DNA from: Myxococcales bacterium
GTDB lineage: Bacteria; Myxococcota_A; Bradymonadia; UBA7976; UBA1532
Length of the DNA stretch: 64,000 nt
Assembly (NCBI GenBank): GCA_020633555.1
Contig: JACKDL010000005.1
Coordinates: 1 to 64,000 of the forward strand
Direction of reading: 5' to 3'
The notes under the pieces were generated by a model that saw only the letters and a program-made list of their open reading frames with translations, did no database searches and was not told the DNA's origin. Positions 26,246 to 37,036 of the stretch are shown piece by piece. How positions within the stretch are numbered: position 1 is the first letter of the stretch; each line of letters begins with the position of its first letter. The position numbers and the translations under genes were made by a program.

Positions 26246-28163
26246 GGGTGACGGGGCCCGCCCAGTAGCCCTCGGGGCCCTGGTAGCCGTCCACGACCAC
26301 GTATACCGGCGCGCCCGGGGCCAGCGTCACCGCCAGCCGGGCGCCCAGGTCGCCCGGGGCGCGGTCGTCGTTGCAGGCCAGCTCGGACCAGGCCGCGGCG
26401 TGGGCGCAGTGGGTGCGTACGCTGAGCACGGGATCGCCGTCGGCGCTGTCGGCCGTGGCCTCGAGGATCCAGCGGCCGCCCGCCACCGGGGTGAAGGGGA
26501 CGGCCACCGGCGCGGCGCCCCCGCCGCAGGTGGCCGGCGGCACCCCCGGGCCGGGGCTCAGGACCAGCCGGGCCTCGAAGCGGCCTTCGCCGGCGGGCTC
26601 CAGGGCGGCGACGGGAGCGTCCTGGGGGCAGGTGGCGGCGGGCACGGCGCAGGCGGCCGGCTGGCCGACGCAGTGGGTGCCCGCGGGGCAGCGGGTGCGC
26701 GCGCCCCAGGGATCGCAGGCGTCACCGGCGGCCACCGCGACGGGCCCGGTCACCTCGGCCTCGGCCGGCTCGCTCGCCAGGCCCTCGGCGTCCACCACCC
26801 CCACCCGGGCGTGGGCCACCCGCACCTCGGGGTTGGCGGGGAAGCCCAGCCACGCGGTGAAGCCCCCGTCGGGGGCGCTGGCCACCCCGTCGAAGGGGCG
26901 ACTCGCCTCGCCGCTGGGCTGCCCGTCGGCGTCGAACACGGCGACCCAGGCGCCCACCACGTCGCCGTCGGGATCGTGGCCGTGGACCTCCAGGGCGAAG
27001 GCGGGGGGATCGGCCGCCCACCAGGCCTCGGCCGCCTCGACCACGGGCGCGCTGCGGGTCACGCAGGCCGCCGGGGTGCCTCGGCAGGCGCTCCCGGCCG
27101 GGCAGTGATCGACCACCTCGTGGGGGTCGCAGGCGTCGCCCACGGCGCGGGCCTCCGACGGCTCGGGCACCAGCCGCGCCCGGGGTGTGGTCTGCCCGCG
27201 GGCGTCCACGAGCCACAGCTCGATGGCGTCGGCGTGGCGGTTGCCGGCCAGCAGGGGGCCGCGGTGCGCGCGCTCGAAGCGCACTTCGCCGGTGGCCTCC
27301 AGGGGCAGCACCCAGGTGTCGGCCCCGTGGTCGTCCAGCGGCAGCCGCTGGGCGCCCTGAAAGAGCTGCAGGCGGATCTCGGCGGCGTCGCCCGCGCGGT
27401 CGCGGCCCTCGACGCGGACGGCCAGGTCGTCGCCGTCGCGGGTGGCCTGGGCGGCCATCAGCTCGGGGGGCGCGTCCACGGTGCAGGTGCCCGCGCCGCC
27501 CAGCCGCTGGGGGTCGTCGGGGGCGCAGAAGGTGCCCCGGGGGCAGCCGTCCACCAGGCCCAGGGGATCGCAGGCCCCGTCGGCGGCCACCACGGGCACC
27601 CGCTCGGCCACCACCCGGAAGCGGCCGCCCCGCGGCAGCCCGCGGCTGACGAAGGCGTCCACCACCACGAACACCGCCTCGCCGGCCGCCAGGTCCGCCT
27701 GGGCGGCGGCGTCACGGCGGCGCGGGTAGCGCAGGTCGTCATTGCAGGCGCGCTCGCTCTCGGCGAGCAGGCAGTCGGCCCGCAGGGCGATCAGGGGATC
27801 GAACTCGGCGGCGTCCACGTGGAACCGCCAGCGGCCGGCGGCGGGGGCGATGAACCGCAGGGCGCGGTCGTCGCCGCCGCGGCCTCCGCAAGTGTGGGTG
27901 TGGGCGTCGTCGGTGGTCTCGCCCTCGTACACGAAGCGCCCGTCCCGGGCCTCGAAGCCGGGCAGGGCGCCGCAGGGGCCCATGGCGGCGTCCTGGGGGC
28001 GGGCGTCGGCGGGCGCCCCGTCCGGCGGCCCGGCGTCGGCGCTGGCGTCCGTGGCCAGATCGACGGGATCGGGCACGGCAGGCATGCCGCCGCCGTCATC
28101 GCAGGCCCAAAGGGCAGCGATCCCGGCGAGGAGGACAGCCGTGGGGACGACGCGCGGCAACAC
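26223..28163 (-). CDS. Cys-rich repetitive lipoprotein, unknown function
   Basis: 646 residues from GTG. Signal sequence with Cys 21 (LWACDDG), an Asp/Ala/Pro-rich linker, then beta-rich modules. A short Cys unit of the form GDACDP...C..G..C occurs three times (around residues 200, 360 and 500), separating Ig-like or pre-peptidase-like segments. Two terminal segments share the pattern CNDD followed by a hydrophobic YVVVD or FVVVD strand, as in bacterial pre-peptidase C-terminal domains. Outer-surface location is inferred. It is 33 bases downstream of rtcR on the same strand. Confidence 0.85.
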   Translation of the reverse strand: MLPRVVPTAVLLAGIAALWACDDGGGMPAVPDPVDLATDASADAGPPDGAPADARPQDAAMGPCGALPGFEARDGRFVYEGETTDDAHTHTCGGRGGDDRALRFIAPAAGRWRFHVDAAEFDPLIALRADCLLAESERACNDDLRYPRRRDAAAQADLAAGEAVFVVVDAFVSRGLPRGGRFRVVAERVPVVAADGACDPLGLVDGCPRGTFCAPDDPQRLGGAGTCTVDAPPELMAAQATRDGDDLAVRVEGRDRAGDAAEIRLQLFQGAQRLPLDDHGADTWVLPLEATGEVRFERAHRGPLLAGNRHADAIELWLVDARGQTTPRARLVPEPSEARAVGDACDPHEVVDHCPAGSACRGTPAACVTRSAPVVEAAEAWWAADPPAFALEVHGHDPDGDVVGAWVAVFDADGQPSGEASRPFDGVASAPDGGFTAWLGFPANPEVRVAHARVGVVDAEGLASEPAEAEVTGPVAVAAGDACDPWGARTRCPAGTHCVGQPAACAVPAATCPQDAPVAALEPAGEGRFEARLVLSPGPGVPPATCGGGAAPVAVPFTPVAGGRWILEATADSADGDPVLSVRTHCAHAAAWSELACNDDRAPGDLGARLAVTLAPGAPVYVVVDGYQGPEGYWAGPVTLTARPAD

Positions 28164-28196
28164 ACCCAGGTCCGTTCGGCGAGGGCCGGGGTGTAC

Positions 28197-29824
<1,628 letters not shown>

Positions 29825-29828
<4 letters not shown>

Positions 29829-31291
29829 TCCGCAGGCACCGTGCGGTCCTTCGCCCAGGCGCGCAGCCGGGCGATCTTGTGATCCATCACCACCGACAGC
29901 GGGCGGGTGGCGCCCACCTCGGCCAGGATGTGGGCGGTGGTCACCGGCTGGCCCTCGCCCCGGGCGCGGTAACGGGCCGAGACCACCGCCTGCTCGATCT
30001 CGGCGCCGCTGAAGCCCTCGGTGGCGGCGGACAGGTCCTCGAGCTGGAAGTCCGCCGGCTGCAGCCCGCGCTTGCTCAGGTGGATGCTGAAGATCTCCTG
30101 GCGCACGTCCTCGCGGGGCAGATCCACGAAGAAGATCTCGTCCATGCGCCCCTTGCGCACCAGCTCGGCGGGCAGCCGCTCGATGTTGTTGGCGGTGGTC
30201 ACCAGGAACACGTCGCTCTTGCGCTCGGCCATCCAGGTGAGCAGGTGCCCCAGCAGCCGCCGCGAGGTGCCGGCGTCGTTGTCGCCCTCGGCGATGGCCT
30301 TCTCCACCTCGTCGATCCACAGCACGCACGGCGCCATCAGCTCGGCGGTGCTCAGGGCCTCGCGGAGGTTCTTCTCGGTCTCGCCGAAGTACTTGTTGTA
30401 GAGCGTGCCGAAGTCCAGGCGCAGCAGGGGCAAGCCCCACGCGCCCGCCACGGCCTTGGCCGCCAGGCTCTTGCCGCCGCCCTGGATGCCCACCATCAGG
30501 ATGCCCTTGGGCGGATCCACCCCCTCCTCGGGCTCGAAGAAGGCGCTCTGGCGCATGGCAAGCCACTGCTTGAGCTGGCGCAGGCCGCCCACGTCGGCGA
30601 ACCGCGAGGTGTGGAACTCGAAGCTCACCGCGCCGCCCTGGTCGAGCAGCCGGTGCTTCGCCGCCAGGATGTTGGGCAGATCGCGCTCGGTGATGGCGCC
30701 GTCGTCGGCGATGGCCTGGCGGGCCAACCGGCGGGCGTCGGCGGCGGTGAGCCCCGCCAGGTTGCGCACCATGGCGGTGAGCGTGGCCTTCTCGGTGCGC
30801 ACCTTCTGCCCGTGCTGATCCGTCCAGCGGCGGGCCTCCTCGCGCACGATCTGCTCCAGCCCGGCGGTGGTGGGCAGGCTGACCTCGAACCGGGCGGTGA
30901 AGGCCTTCAGCTCGGGGGGCACCTCGACCTTGTGGCTCAGCAGCACCAGCGTGTGCGGTACCTTCTCGTGGCGCTGGGCGATGTCCTTCAGCAGCCGCAC
31001 GTGCAGCGGCTCGTCCAGGTAGGGGTGGAAGTCGGCCAGCAGGTACACCCCGGCGGCAGGGGTGGCCTTGATGGTGCGCAGCACCGCTTCGGGCTCGGGG
31101 TCGATGACCTTGGGGCCCTGGTGGCCCACCAGGTTCAGGCCGTCGCTGCGGCTCCAGAGGAAGAGGCCGCGGGGATCGGCGCCCAGCAGCCGGCCGAACA
31201 TGTCGATGACCCGCCGCTCCTCGACGGTCTCGACGACGATCAGGCCCACGTGGCTGTCCAGCAGCAGCTTGAGGTCGTGCAGATCCTGCAT
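29825..31291 (-). CDS. Ycf46-like AAA ATPase adjacent to rtcR and rtcA
   Basis: 488 residues. The C-terminal half is an AAA module: Walker A GIQGGGKS, Walker B CVLWIDEVEKA, then sensor TTANN and arginine finger region RKGRMDEIFF. The N-terminal half (residues 1-240) matches the Ycf46-family layout with LLADFHPYLDE and a helical linker. Such proteins are remodelling ATPases; a role in RNA repair is inferred from its operon with rtcR, which it overlaps by 4 bases. A good Shine-Dalgarno is not obvious before the ATG at 31291. Confidence 0.88.
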
Positions 31292-31294
31292 GGC

Positions 31295-31307
31295 GGGTAC
31301 TGTACCC
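31295..31307. promoter_or_regulatory. Palindrome between divergent ATPase and rtcA genes
   Basis: GGGTAC-T-GTACCC is a perfect 13-base palindrome inside a gap of only 39 bases between the ATPase gene and rtcA. A regulator-binding site is possible. I do not see a sigma-54 promoter pair with correct spacing here on either strand. Confidence 0.35.
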
Positions 31308-31330
31308 CCCCGCGGCGGGGGAGGACGACC

Positions 31331-32356
31331 ATGCTGACCATCGACGGCTCGAAGGGCGAGGGCGGCGGCCAGATCGTGCGCAGCGCCCTGGGGCTGGCCG
31401 TGCGCACGGGCACCCCGGTCACCCTCGAGAACATCCGCGCCGGGCGCCAGAAGCCGGGGCTGAAACGCCAGCACCTGACGGCCGTGCAGGCGGCCGCCCG
31501 GGTGGGGGCGGCGCGGGTCGAGGGCGCCGAGCTCAACAGCGGCCGGCTGGTGTTCGAGCCGCAGGCCATCCTGGGCGGCACCCACGAGCACCACATCGGC
31601 TCGGCGGGCAGCGCCACCTTGGTGCTGCAGACGGTGATCCCGGCGCTATTGGCCGCCGACACGCCCAGCACGGTGGTGGTGACCGGCGGCACCCACAACG
31701 ACCTGGCGCCGCCCTTCGACTTCCTGGAGCGGGTGTGGCTGCCGCTGCTGAAGCGCATGGGCGCGCAGATCGAGCTGCGCCTGGAGCGGGCCGGCTTCTA
31801 CCCGGCGGGCGGCGGGCGGGTGGTGGCCGAGATCACCCCGGGGCCGCTGTCACCCCTCACGTTGGATGCGCGGGGTGAGATCCTGACCCGCCGGGTGCGG
31901 GCCCTGCTGGCCAACCTGCCGGGCCACATCGGCCTGCGCGAGGCCGAGACCGCCTGCGCCGCCCTGGGCTGGACCGGCGCCGACGCCCGCCCTGAGCACG
32001 TCGCGGCCGATGGCCCCGGCAACATGGTGATCGTCGAGGTGGCCTGCGCCCACGCCCACGCCCTGTTCAGCGCGGTCGGGCGCCGGGGCAAGCGGGCCGA
32101 GCAGGTGGCCGAGCAGGCGGCGGCCGAGTGCGCCGCGTGGCTGGCCCTGGACGTGCCGGTAGGCCCGCACCTGGCCGACCAGCTCATCCTGCCCCTGGCG
32201 CTGGCCGGCGGCGGCGGCTTCCGCACCGTGCCGCCCACCCTGCACACCCGCACGCAGGTGCAGACCGTGCAGCGCTTCCTGCCTGAGGTGGCCGTCACCC
32301 TGACCCCCGAAGACCACGAGGACGGCCCGTGGGCGCTGCGCGTCTCCCGCCGCTAG
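31331..32356 (+). CDS. rtcA: RNA 3'-terminal phosphate cyclase
   Basis: 341 residues, the family size. RtcA uses ATP to convert an RNA 3'-phosphate to a 2',3'-cyclic phosphate through a covalent AMP-His intermediate. Family motifs are DGSKGEGGGQIVRSALGLA at the N-terminus, GRQKPGLKRQHLTAV, FYPAGGG, LADQLILPLALAGGGG, and the conserved His in TLHTRTQVQTVQRFLP. Start ATG after GGGGAGG. It is divergent from the ATPase-rtcR operon. The next gene overlaps its last 28 bases. Confidence 0.96.
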   Translation: MLTIDGSKGEGGGQIVRSALGLAVRTGTPVTLENIRAGRQKPGLKRQHLTAVQAAARVGAARVEGAELNSGRLVFEPQAILGGTHEHHIGSAGSATLVLQTVIPALLAADTPSTVVVTGGTHNDLAPPFDFLERVWLPLLKRMGAQIELRLERAGFYPAGGGRVVAEITPGPLSPLTLDARGEILTRRVRALLANLPGHIGLREAETACAALGWTGADARPEHVAADGPGNMVIVEVACAHAHALFSAVGRRGKRAEQVAEQAAAECAAWLALDVPVGPHLADQLILPLALAGGGGFRTVPPTLHTRTQVQTVQRFLPEVAVTLTPEDHEDGPWALRVSRR

Positions 32357-34089
32357 CCGAGCGCCTGCTGGCCGGGCTGGCCGGGGCGGTGCTGGCGGCC
32401 GCGCTGCTGGGCGTGCTGGACGCGGCCCGGCTGCTGGGCGGGCTGGGTCCGGGTGACGCGGCCACCCTGCTGGGCGTGGGCGCGTGCGCCGGCGCAGCCC
32501 AGGGCGTGTGGGCGGGCCTGGCCTGGGGCGCGGTGGGTGCGTGGTTGCAGCCGTGGACCTGGCGCAGACGCTGGGCCGCCGTGGCTGCGGCGCTGGCGGT
32601 GGCCGCGCTGGCCGTGGACGCCACCGTGCTGGTGGGCCTGTATCCTCAGGCGCACACCTGGGCGGGGTGGGGCGCGGTGGCGGCAGTCGCCCTGGCCGGC
32701 GTGATCCTCACTCCCCCGAGCCGGGTGGCGTTCCTGGGCGCTGCCCTGCTGGCGCTGGCGGGGCTCACCGGGCTGCCCGCCCCCGCCGCGGGCCTGAAGC
32801 TGCGCCAGATCGCCATCGACGGCGGCACGCTCATCGCGCGGGTGGTGCAGGGCTGGCCCGTGGCGAAGGACGACGCGGTGGATGGGGTGGAGGGGTGCGC
32901 CTGGCCGGCCCCCGCGGTGCCCCCCGCCCGCGGCCGCCTGGCCGGCGCGCCCGTCATCTGGCTCACCGTGGACGCCTGGCGCCACGACGAGGGCCTGGCC
33001 GCCCTGCCGCTGACGGCGGCGCGGCTGGGCGCGGTGGTGCAGTTCAGCCGGGCCTACGCGCCCGCCAACCGGACCACCGAGACCATGTTCAGCGTGCTCA
33101 CCGGCCAGTGGCCGCACCGACTGCGCTTCACCCCCACCCGGGTGGACCAGCAGGACCAGCCGGTGGACCAGGCCCCCGAGGCCTCGCTGGTGGATCCGCG
33201 CACCTGGACCTCGCGCACGCTGGCCCCGCTGCACGACCCCTCGCCCACGCTGCCCCAGTGGCTGAAGGCGGCGGGCTACACCAGCGCCACCGTGGTGGCC
33301 TACCTGTTCCTGCGCCCCCACCTGGGCGTGACCCGGGGCTTCGAGCACGCCGATCTGGCGCCCTATGAGCGCAGCCGCGACCGCGAGGGCATCACCAGCG
33401 AGATCATGGCCGACCGGGCCCTGGCCTGGCTGGACACTGCCCCCGAGCGCTTCTTCCTGTGGCTGCACTGGATGGACCCCCACGAGCCCTACCACCCCTA
33501 CGGTGACGCCCGCGCCGATGCCGGCCCGCGGGCCCGCTACCGGGCCGAGCTGGCCCGCACCGACGCTGCCCTGGCGCGGGTGCTGGACGGCCTGCAGGCC
33601 AAAGGCGTGCTCGACCGGGCGGTGCTGGTGCTCAGCGCCGATCACGGCGAGGAGTTCGGGGAGCACGGGGCGAAGTTCCACGGCACCAGCGTGTACGACG
33701 AGCAGGTGCGGGTGCCGCTGGTGATCAAGGCGCCGGGCGTGGCGGCGCGCACGGTGGAGACCGCCGTTTCGCTGCTGGATGTCACGCCCACGGTGGTGGA
33801 TCTGCTGGGCCTGCAGGCGGTGCCGGCGCTGGACGGCCGCAGCCTGGTGGACGCGCTGGACGGCGCGGCGCTGGCGCCCCGGCCGGTGCTCACCCGCTCC
33901 TCGCGCAGCGGCTATCGCTATGCCGTGGTGGACGGCCCCTGGAAGCTGATGATCGACTTCACCCGCCGGGCCATGGCGCTGTATCGGCTGGATGAGGATC
34001 CGGCGGAGCGGGTGAACCGCATCGAGGACGCCCCCGAAATGCGCGCCCGCCTCGCCTGCCTGCTCCAGGCTGCGGGCGTGACCCCGTGA
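32329..34089 (+). CDS. Membrane-anchored sulfatase-like hydrolase/transferase with Thr nucleophile
   Basis: 586 residues from a GTG after GAGG. Residues 1-150 contain about five hydrophobic helices, then an alkaline-phosphatase/sulfatase superfamily domain (about residues 200-560). Seen are WLTVDAWRHD (metal site), TGQWPHRL, and LSADHGEEFGEHG, which is the metal-binding DHGE. Where sulfatases have C/S-x-P-S-R, it has TTETM, so Thr is the likely nucleophile, as in phosphoglycerol and phosphoethanolamine transferases, rather than formylglycine. It overlaps rtcA by 28 bases; substrate is unknown. Confidence 0.88.
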   Translation: MGAARLPPLAERLLAGLAGAVLAAALLGVLDAARLLGGLGPGDAATLLGVGACAGAAQGVWAGLAWGAVGAWLQPWTWRRRWAAVAAALAVAALAVDATVLVGLYPQAHTWAGWGAVAAVALAGVILTPPSRVAFLGAALLALAGLTGLPAPAAGLKLRQIAIDGGTLIARVVQGWPVAKDDAVDGVEGCAWPAPAVPPARGRLAGAPVIWLTVDAWRHDEGLAALPLTAARLGAVVQFSRAYAPANRTTETMFSVLTGQWPHRLRFTPTRVDQQDQPVDQAPEASLVDPRTWTSRTLAPLHDPSPTLPQWLKAAGYTSATVVAYLFLRPHLGVTRGFEHADLAPYERSRDREGITSEIMADRALAWLDTAPERFFLWLHWMDPHEPYHPYGDARADAGPRARYRAELARTDAALARVLDGLQAKGVLDRAVLVLSADHGEEFGEHGAKFHGTSVYDEQVRVPLVIKAPGVAARTVETAVSLLDVTPTVVDLLGLQAVPALDGRSLVDALDGAALAPRPVLTRSSRSGYRYAVVDGPWKLMIDFTRRAMALYRLDEDPAERVNRIEDAPEMRARLACLLQAAGVTP

Positions 34090-34565
34090 ACCGGCGGCTG
34101 GCCGTGTTGCTGGCGCTGCTGGCGGCAGCGGTGGTGGCCCTGATGTGGCCCCGGCCCTCGGATGGGGTGCTCATCCACGGCGAATGGAAGGCCCTGGCCC
34201 GGGGGGCCGTGTGCCCGCTGGCGGGCAGCGCCTGGACGCTGGCAGTGACGGGCGACGATCCCCGGGGCAGCGCCGCTCAGGCCTTCGCGGCCGCCGCTCC
34301 CGGCGGGACAGGGCCCGGCGCGGTGGCGGTCAGCTTGGTGTTGCGCTTCGAGGCCGAGGCGGGGTGGTTCAGCGGCCTGTCCGAGGTTCATGCTGACGTG
34401 CACACCCGCCATGTGGTGGCTGGCTGCGCCGCCGAGCAGCGCTGGCGGCTGGTGCTCACCGTGGACGAGGGCGTGCGCGGCAGCGCCGCCACCGCTCGGG
34501 CCCACGCCGGCCGCACGGTGGCCGCTCACCTGGCGCAGGCCTTGCGGGTGGGGCGCAGGCCCTGA
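34086..34565 (+). CDS. Small signal-anchored protein, unknown function
   Basis: 159 residues from a GTG that overlaps the sulfatase-like gene stop (GTGA). N-terminal hydrophobic segment (LAVLLALLAAAVVALM) looks like a signal anchor. The rest has no motif I recognise; two Cys (in VCPLAG and AGCAAEQ) could form a disulphide. Co-transcription with the sulfatase-like enzyme suggests an accessory role (inference). Confidence 0.8.
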   Translation: MNRRLAVLLALLAAAVVALMWPRPSDGVLIHGEWKALARGAVCPLAGSAWTLAVTGDDPRGSAAQAFAAAAPGGTGPGAVAVSLVLRFEAEAGWFSGLSEVHADVHTRHVVAGCAAEQRWRLVLTVDEGVRGSAATARAHAGRTVAAHLAQALRVGRRP

Positions 34566-35891
34566 CTACACTTTGGCGTGGCCCCAGCTCGACCCCCGCC
34601 AGGTGCCGAGAAACACAAGGGATTGCAGGGCGCGGGCCCCCGACTGCACCGCCCAGATGGCGATGAGCCCCCAGCCCAGGTGCGGCCCCACCAGGTACAC
34701 CAGCGGGAGCTGGACCGCCCACTGGGTGCTCACGCTCACCGCCATGACCTTCTTGGCGTCGCCCGCGCCCAGCAGGGCGTTCATGAGCACCATGCCCACG
34801 GCGTCCAGCGGCAGGAGGATGGCGATGATCCGCAGCGGCTCGGCGGCCAGGGCCAGGGTCTCGGGGTTGCGGATGAAGGGCATCAGCAAGAGCTGCGGGT
34901 AGATCATAGCGGGCAGGGCGATGATCGTGATGACCCCCACCGAGAGCTTCACCACGTCGCTGCCCCAGGCGTGGGCGGCCTCGCGATCGCCCTGGCCCAG
35001 CGCCTGGCCCACCAGCGTCGCGGCCGCGAGCCCGAAGCCCAGCCCGGGCAGGATGGCCACCAGCAGCAGGTTCACGAGGACGTTGCTGGCCGCCAGCTCC
35101 TGCGTGCCCACCATGCCCACCAGCCGGAAGAAGACGGTCATGCCCGCCGCGAAGAAGAACTGCTGGAGGCCCGCCGGCACCGCCAGCCGCAGCATGGTCT
35201 TCACGGTGGCGCCGTCGGGCAGCCCACGCAGGAAGCCGTTCTCGCGGGCGTAGGTGCGGCCCATCCAGACGTAGTAGGCGGTGCCCACGTAGGTGCTGAT
35301 GGCGGTGCCGAGCGCGGCACCCTTCACCCCCAGCTCGGGGAAGCCGAAGTGCCCGAAGATCAACAGGTAGTTCAGCGCGATGTTGGTGACGTGCATCACC
35401 AGAAGCGTGCGGAGGTAGAGCTTCGAGCGGTCGATGGCGTTCCAGTAGCCGCGGAAGGCGAAGTTGGCACCGACGGCCACCATGGCCACCAGACGCACCT
35501 GCAGGTAGGTGGTGCCCAGGGCCACCACCTCGGGATCGTCGTCCAGCAGTGGGAACAGGCTGGGCGCCAGCCAGATCAGCAGCGCCGACAGGGGGACGGC
35601 CACGGCCGCCACCACCAGCAGCCCGCCGTTGAGTGGGATGGCGGTCTCGGTGTCACGCCCCTCGCCCCGGCGGCGGGCGGCCATGGCCTGGACCCCGGCC
35701 GAGGCCCCGGTGATGAAGGCGATGGCCATGAAGTTCGCGAAGCTGCCCAGCCCAACCCCCGCCAGCGCGGCGTCGCCCAGGGCGCCCACCATCCCGGTGT
35801 CCACCAGGTTCAGCACGTTCTGCGAGATCATGCCGCCGATGATCGGCAGCGCGAGCCCTTGGATCCGGGCGCGGCGTTCGGCGGTCAGCAT
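34566..35891 (-). CDS. MATE-family efflux transporter
   Basis: 441 residues with about 12 predicted membrane helices. Family features include LALPIIGGMISQNVLNLVDTGMVG in the first helix, LLVGQALGQGD-like VGQALGQGDREAA mid-protein and NALLGAGDAKKVM near the end. MATE pumps export cationic or toxic compounds using a proton or sodium gradient. Substrate unknown. Start ATG at 35891, end adjoining the small anchored protein gene convergently with no gap. Confidence 0.93.
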   Translation of the reverse strand: MLTAERRARIQGLALPIIGGMISQNVLNLVDTGMVGALGDAALAGVGLGSFANFMAIAFITGASAGVQAMAARRRGEGRDTETAIPLNGGLLVVAAVAVPLSALLIWLAPSLFPLLDDDPEVVALGTTYLQVRLVAMVAVGANFAFRGYWNAIDRSKLYLRTLLVMHVTNIALNYLLIFGHFGFPELGVKGAALGTAISTYVGTAYYVWMGRTYARENGFLRGLPDGATVKTMLRLAVPAGLQQFFFAAGMTVFFRLVGMVGTQELAASNVLVNLLLVAILPGLGFGLAAATLVGQALGQGDREAAHAWGSDVVKLSVGVITIIALPAMIYPQLLLMPFIRNPETLALAAEPLRIIAILLPLDAVGMVLMNALLGAGDAKKVMAVSVSTQWAVQLPLVYLVGPHLGWGLIAIWAVQSGARALQSLVFLGTWRGSSWGHAKV

Positions 35892-36044
35892 GGGGGCTCA
35901 CGGGGGCTCGGGGTCGCCAGGATCGCCGCTGGGCGCCCCAGGTCAAGGGGGTGCTGGGTTGACGGCCCGTGCGCCCTGGCGGACAACCGCCGGGCGGTGT
36001 CCGCGGGTGTCGTGGTCGGGCATCCAGGCCCGCGGAGGTGAACC

Positions 36045-36911
36045 ATGGACAATGGCATCAGTGACGGACTCAGCGACTACGAGCGGCTGGCTTTGCAGAC
36101 CATCGAGGCGTGGGAGAACCCCGAGCGCGGCCTCTTGAGCCGGGTGCTGGATGTCGCGCGCTGGCCAGTAGACAAGGCGGGCGAGCTGGCCATGGAGGTG
36201 CCGGGGCTGGGCACCGTGCTGGAGGCCGTGAACAAGACCGTCGTGTCGGTGGCGAACGATGCGGCCCAGGGCAGCGTCCGCAAGAACTCGATCTTCAAGG
36301 ACTTCCGGGGCAAAGGCCACGCCGTCGAGCGGCTGGGGGACATCGCCGCCCTGGACCTGCAGGCGGTGGACGCCGCCATCGGCTACCTGGCCGCGAAGTA
36401 CAAGGCGGCCGCCCTGGCTGAGGGGGCGGGCGCCGGCGCCCTGGGCCTGCCGGGCATGGCCATCGACGTGCCCGCGGTGATGGTGCTCGCGCTGCGCGCC
36501 GTGGGCGAATACGCCACGTATTGCGGCTTCGACGTCGACACCCAGCAGGAGCGCGTCTTCGCCATGCAGGTGCTCGGCCACGCCAGCAGCAACAACCTGG
36601 CCAAGGCCGCCATGCAGGCGCAGCTCAACAAGCTGGCGCTGGAGCTGGCCCGCAAGGCCGCCTGGAAGAAGCTCGAAGAGCAGGCCTTGGTGCGGCTGCT
36701 GCGCGAGCTGGCCCAGCAGGTGGGCGTCCGCCTCACGAAGGCCAAGCTGGCCCAGGCGTTGCCCGCGGCCGGGGCCGTGGTGGGCGGCGCTGTGAACACC
36801 TGGTTCATCGCCCAGGTGTGCGACTCGGCGTACCACCTCTATCGGAAGCGGTTCCTGCTCGCGAAGCAGGCGGCGGCCGGGACCCTGCCCGAGGCGCCAG
36901 CCGACGACTGA
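36045..36911 (+). CDS. EcsC-family protein
   Basis: 288 residues. Start ATG with GGAGGTGA 4 bases upstream. The layout fits the EcsC family: an N-terminal YERLALQTIEAW helix, a central hydrophobic stretch GLPGMAIDVPAVMVLALRAVGEYA, a YCGFDVDTQQERVFAMQVLG motif and a C-terminal segment with an AAGAVVGGAVNTWFI membrane-prone stretch. The family function is undefined, though EcsC in Bacillus is linked with an ABC exporter. No ABC gene lies nearby. Confidence 0.9.
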   Translation: MDNGISDGLSDYERLALQTIEAWENPERGLLSRVLDVARWPVDKAGELAMEVPGLGTVLEAVNKTVVSVANDAAQGSVRKNSIFKDFRGKGHAVERLGDIAALDLQAVDAAIGYLAAKYKAAALAEGAGAGALGLPGMAIDVPAVMVLALRAVGEYATYCGFDVDTQQERVFAMQVLGHASSNNLAKAAMQAQLNKLALELARKAAWKKLEEQALVRLLRELAQQVGVRLTKAKLAQALPAAGAVVGGAVNTWFIAQVCDSAYHLYRKRFLLAKQAAAGTLPEAPADD

Positions 36912-37036
36912 CGCGGCCAGGGCGGGCTTGCAAGTGTTTGCGAAGATGGGAGTTCTCAGAATTCCGGTCAGAAGGACGCGACACGTTCTGAGATCCGCCG
37001 ATGGGGATCTGGACGCCTTCCGTCTGGAGCCCCGCC

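Noticed and set aside
31280..31300. Sigma-54 promoter for the ATPase-rtcR operon (GG-N10-GC before the ATG)
   Set aside because: The GC element would lie 2 bases from the start codon, leaving no room for a transcript leader.
36940..36990. Transposase terminal inverted repeats
   Set aside because: Only one 8-base repeat pair is found upstream and no matching copy at the far end.
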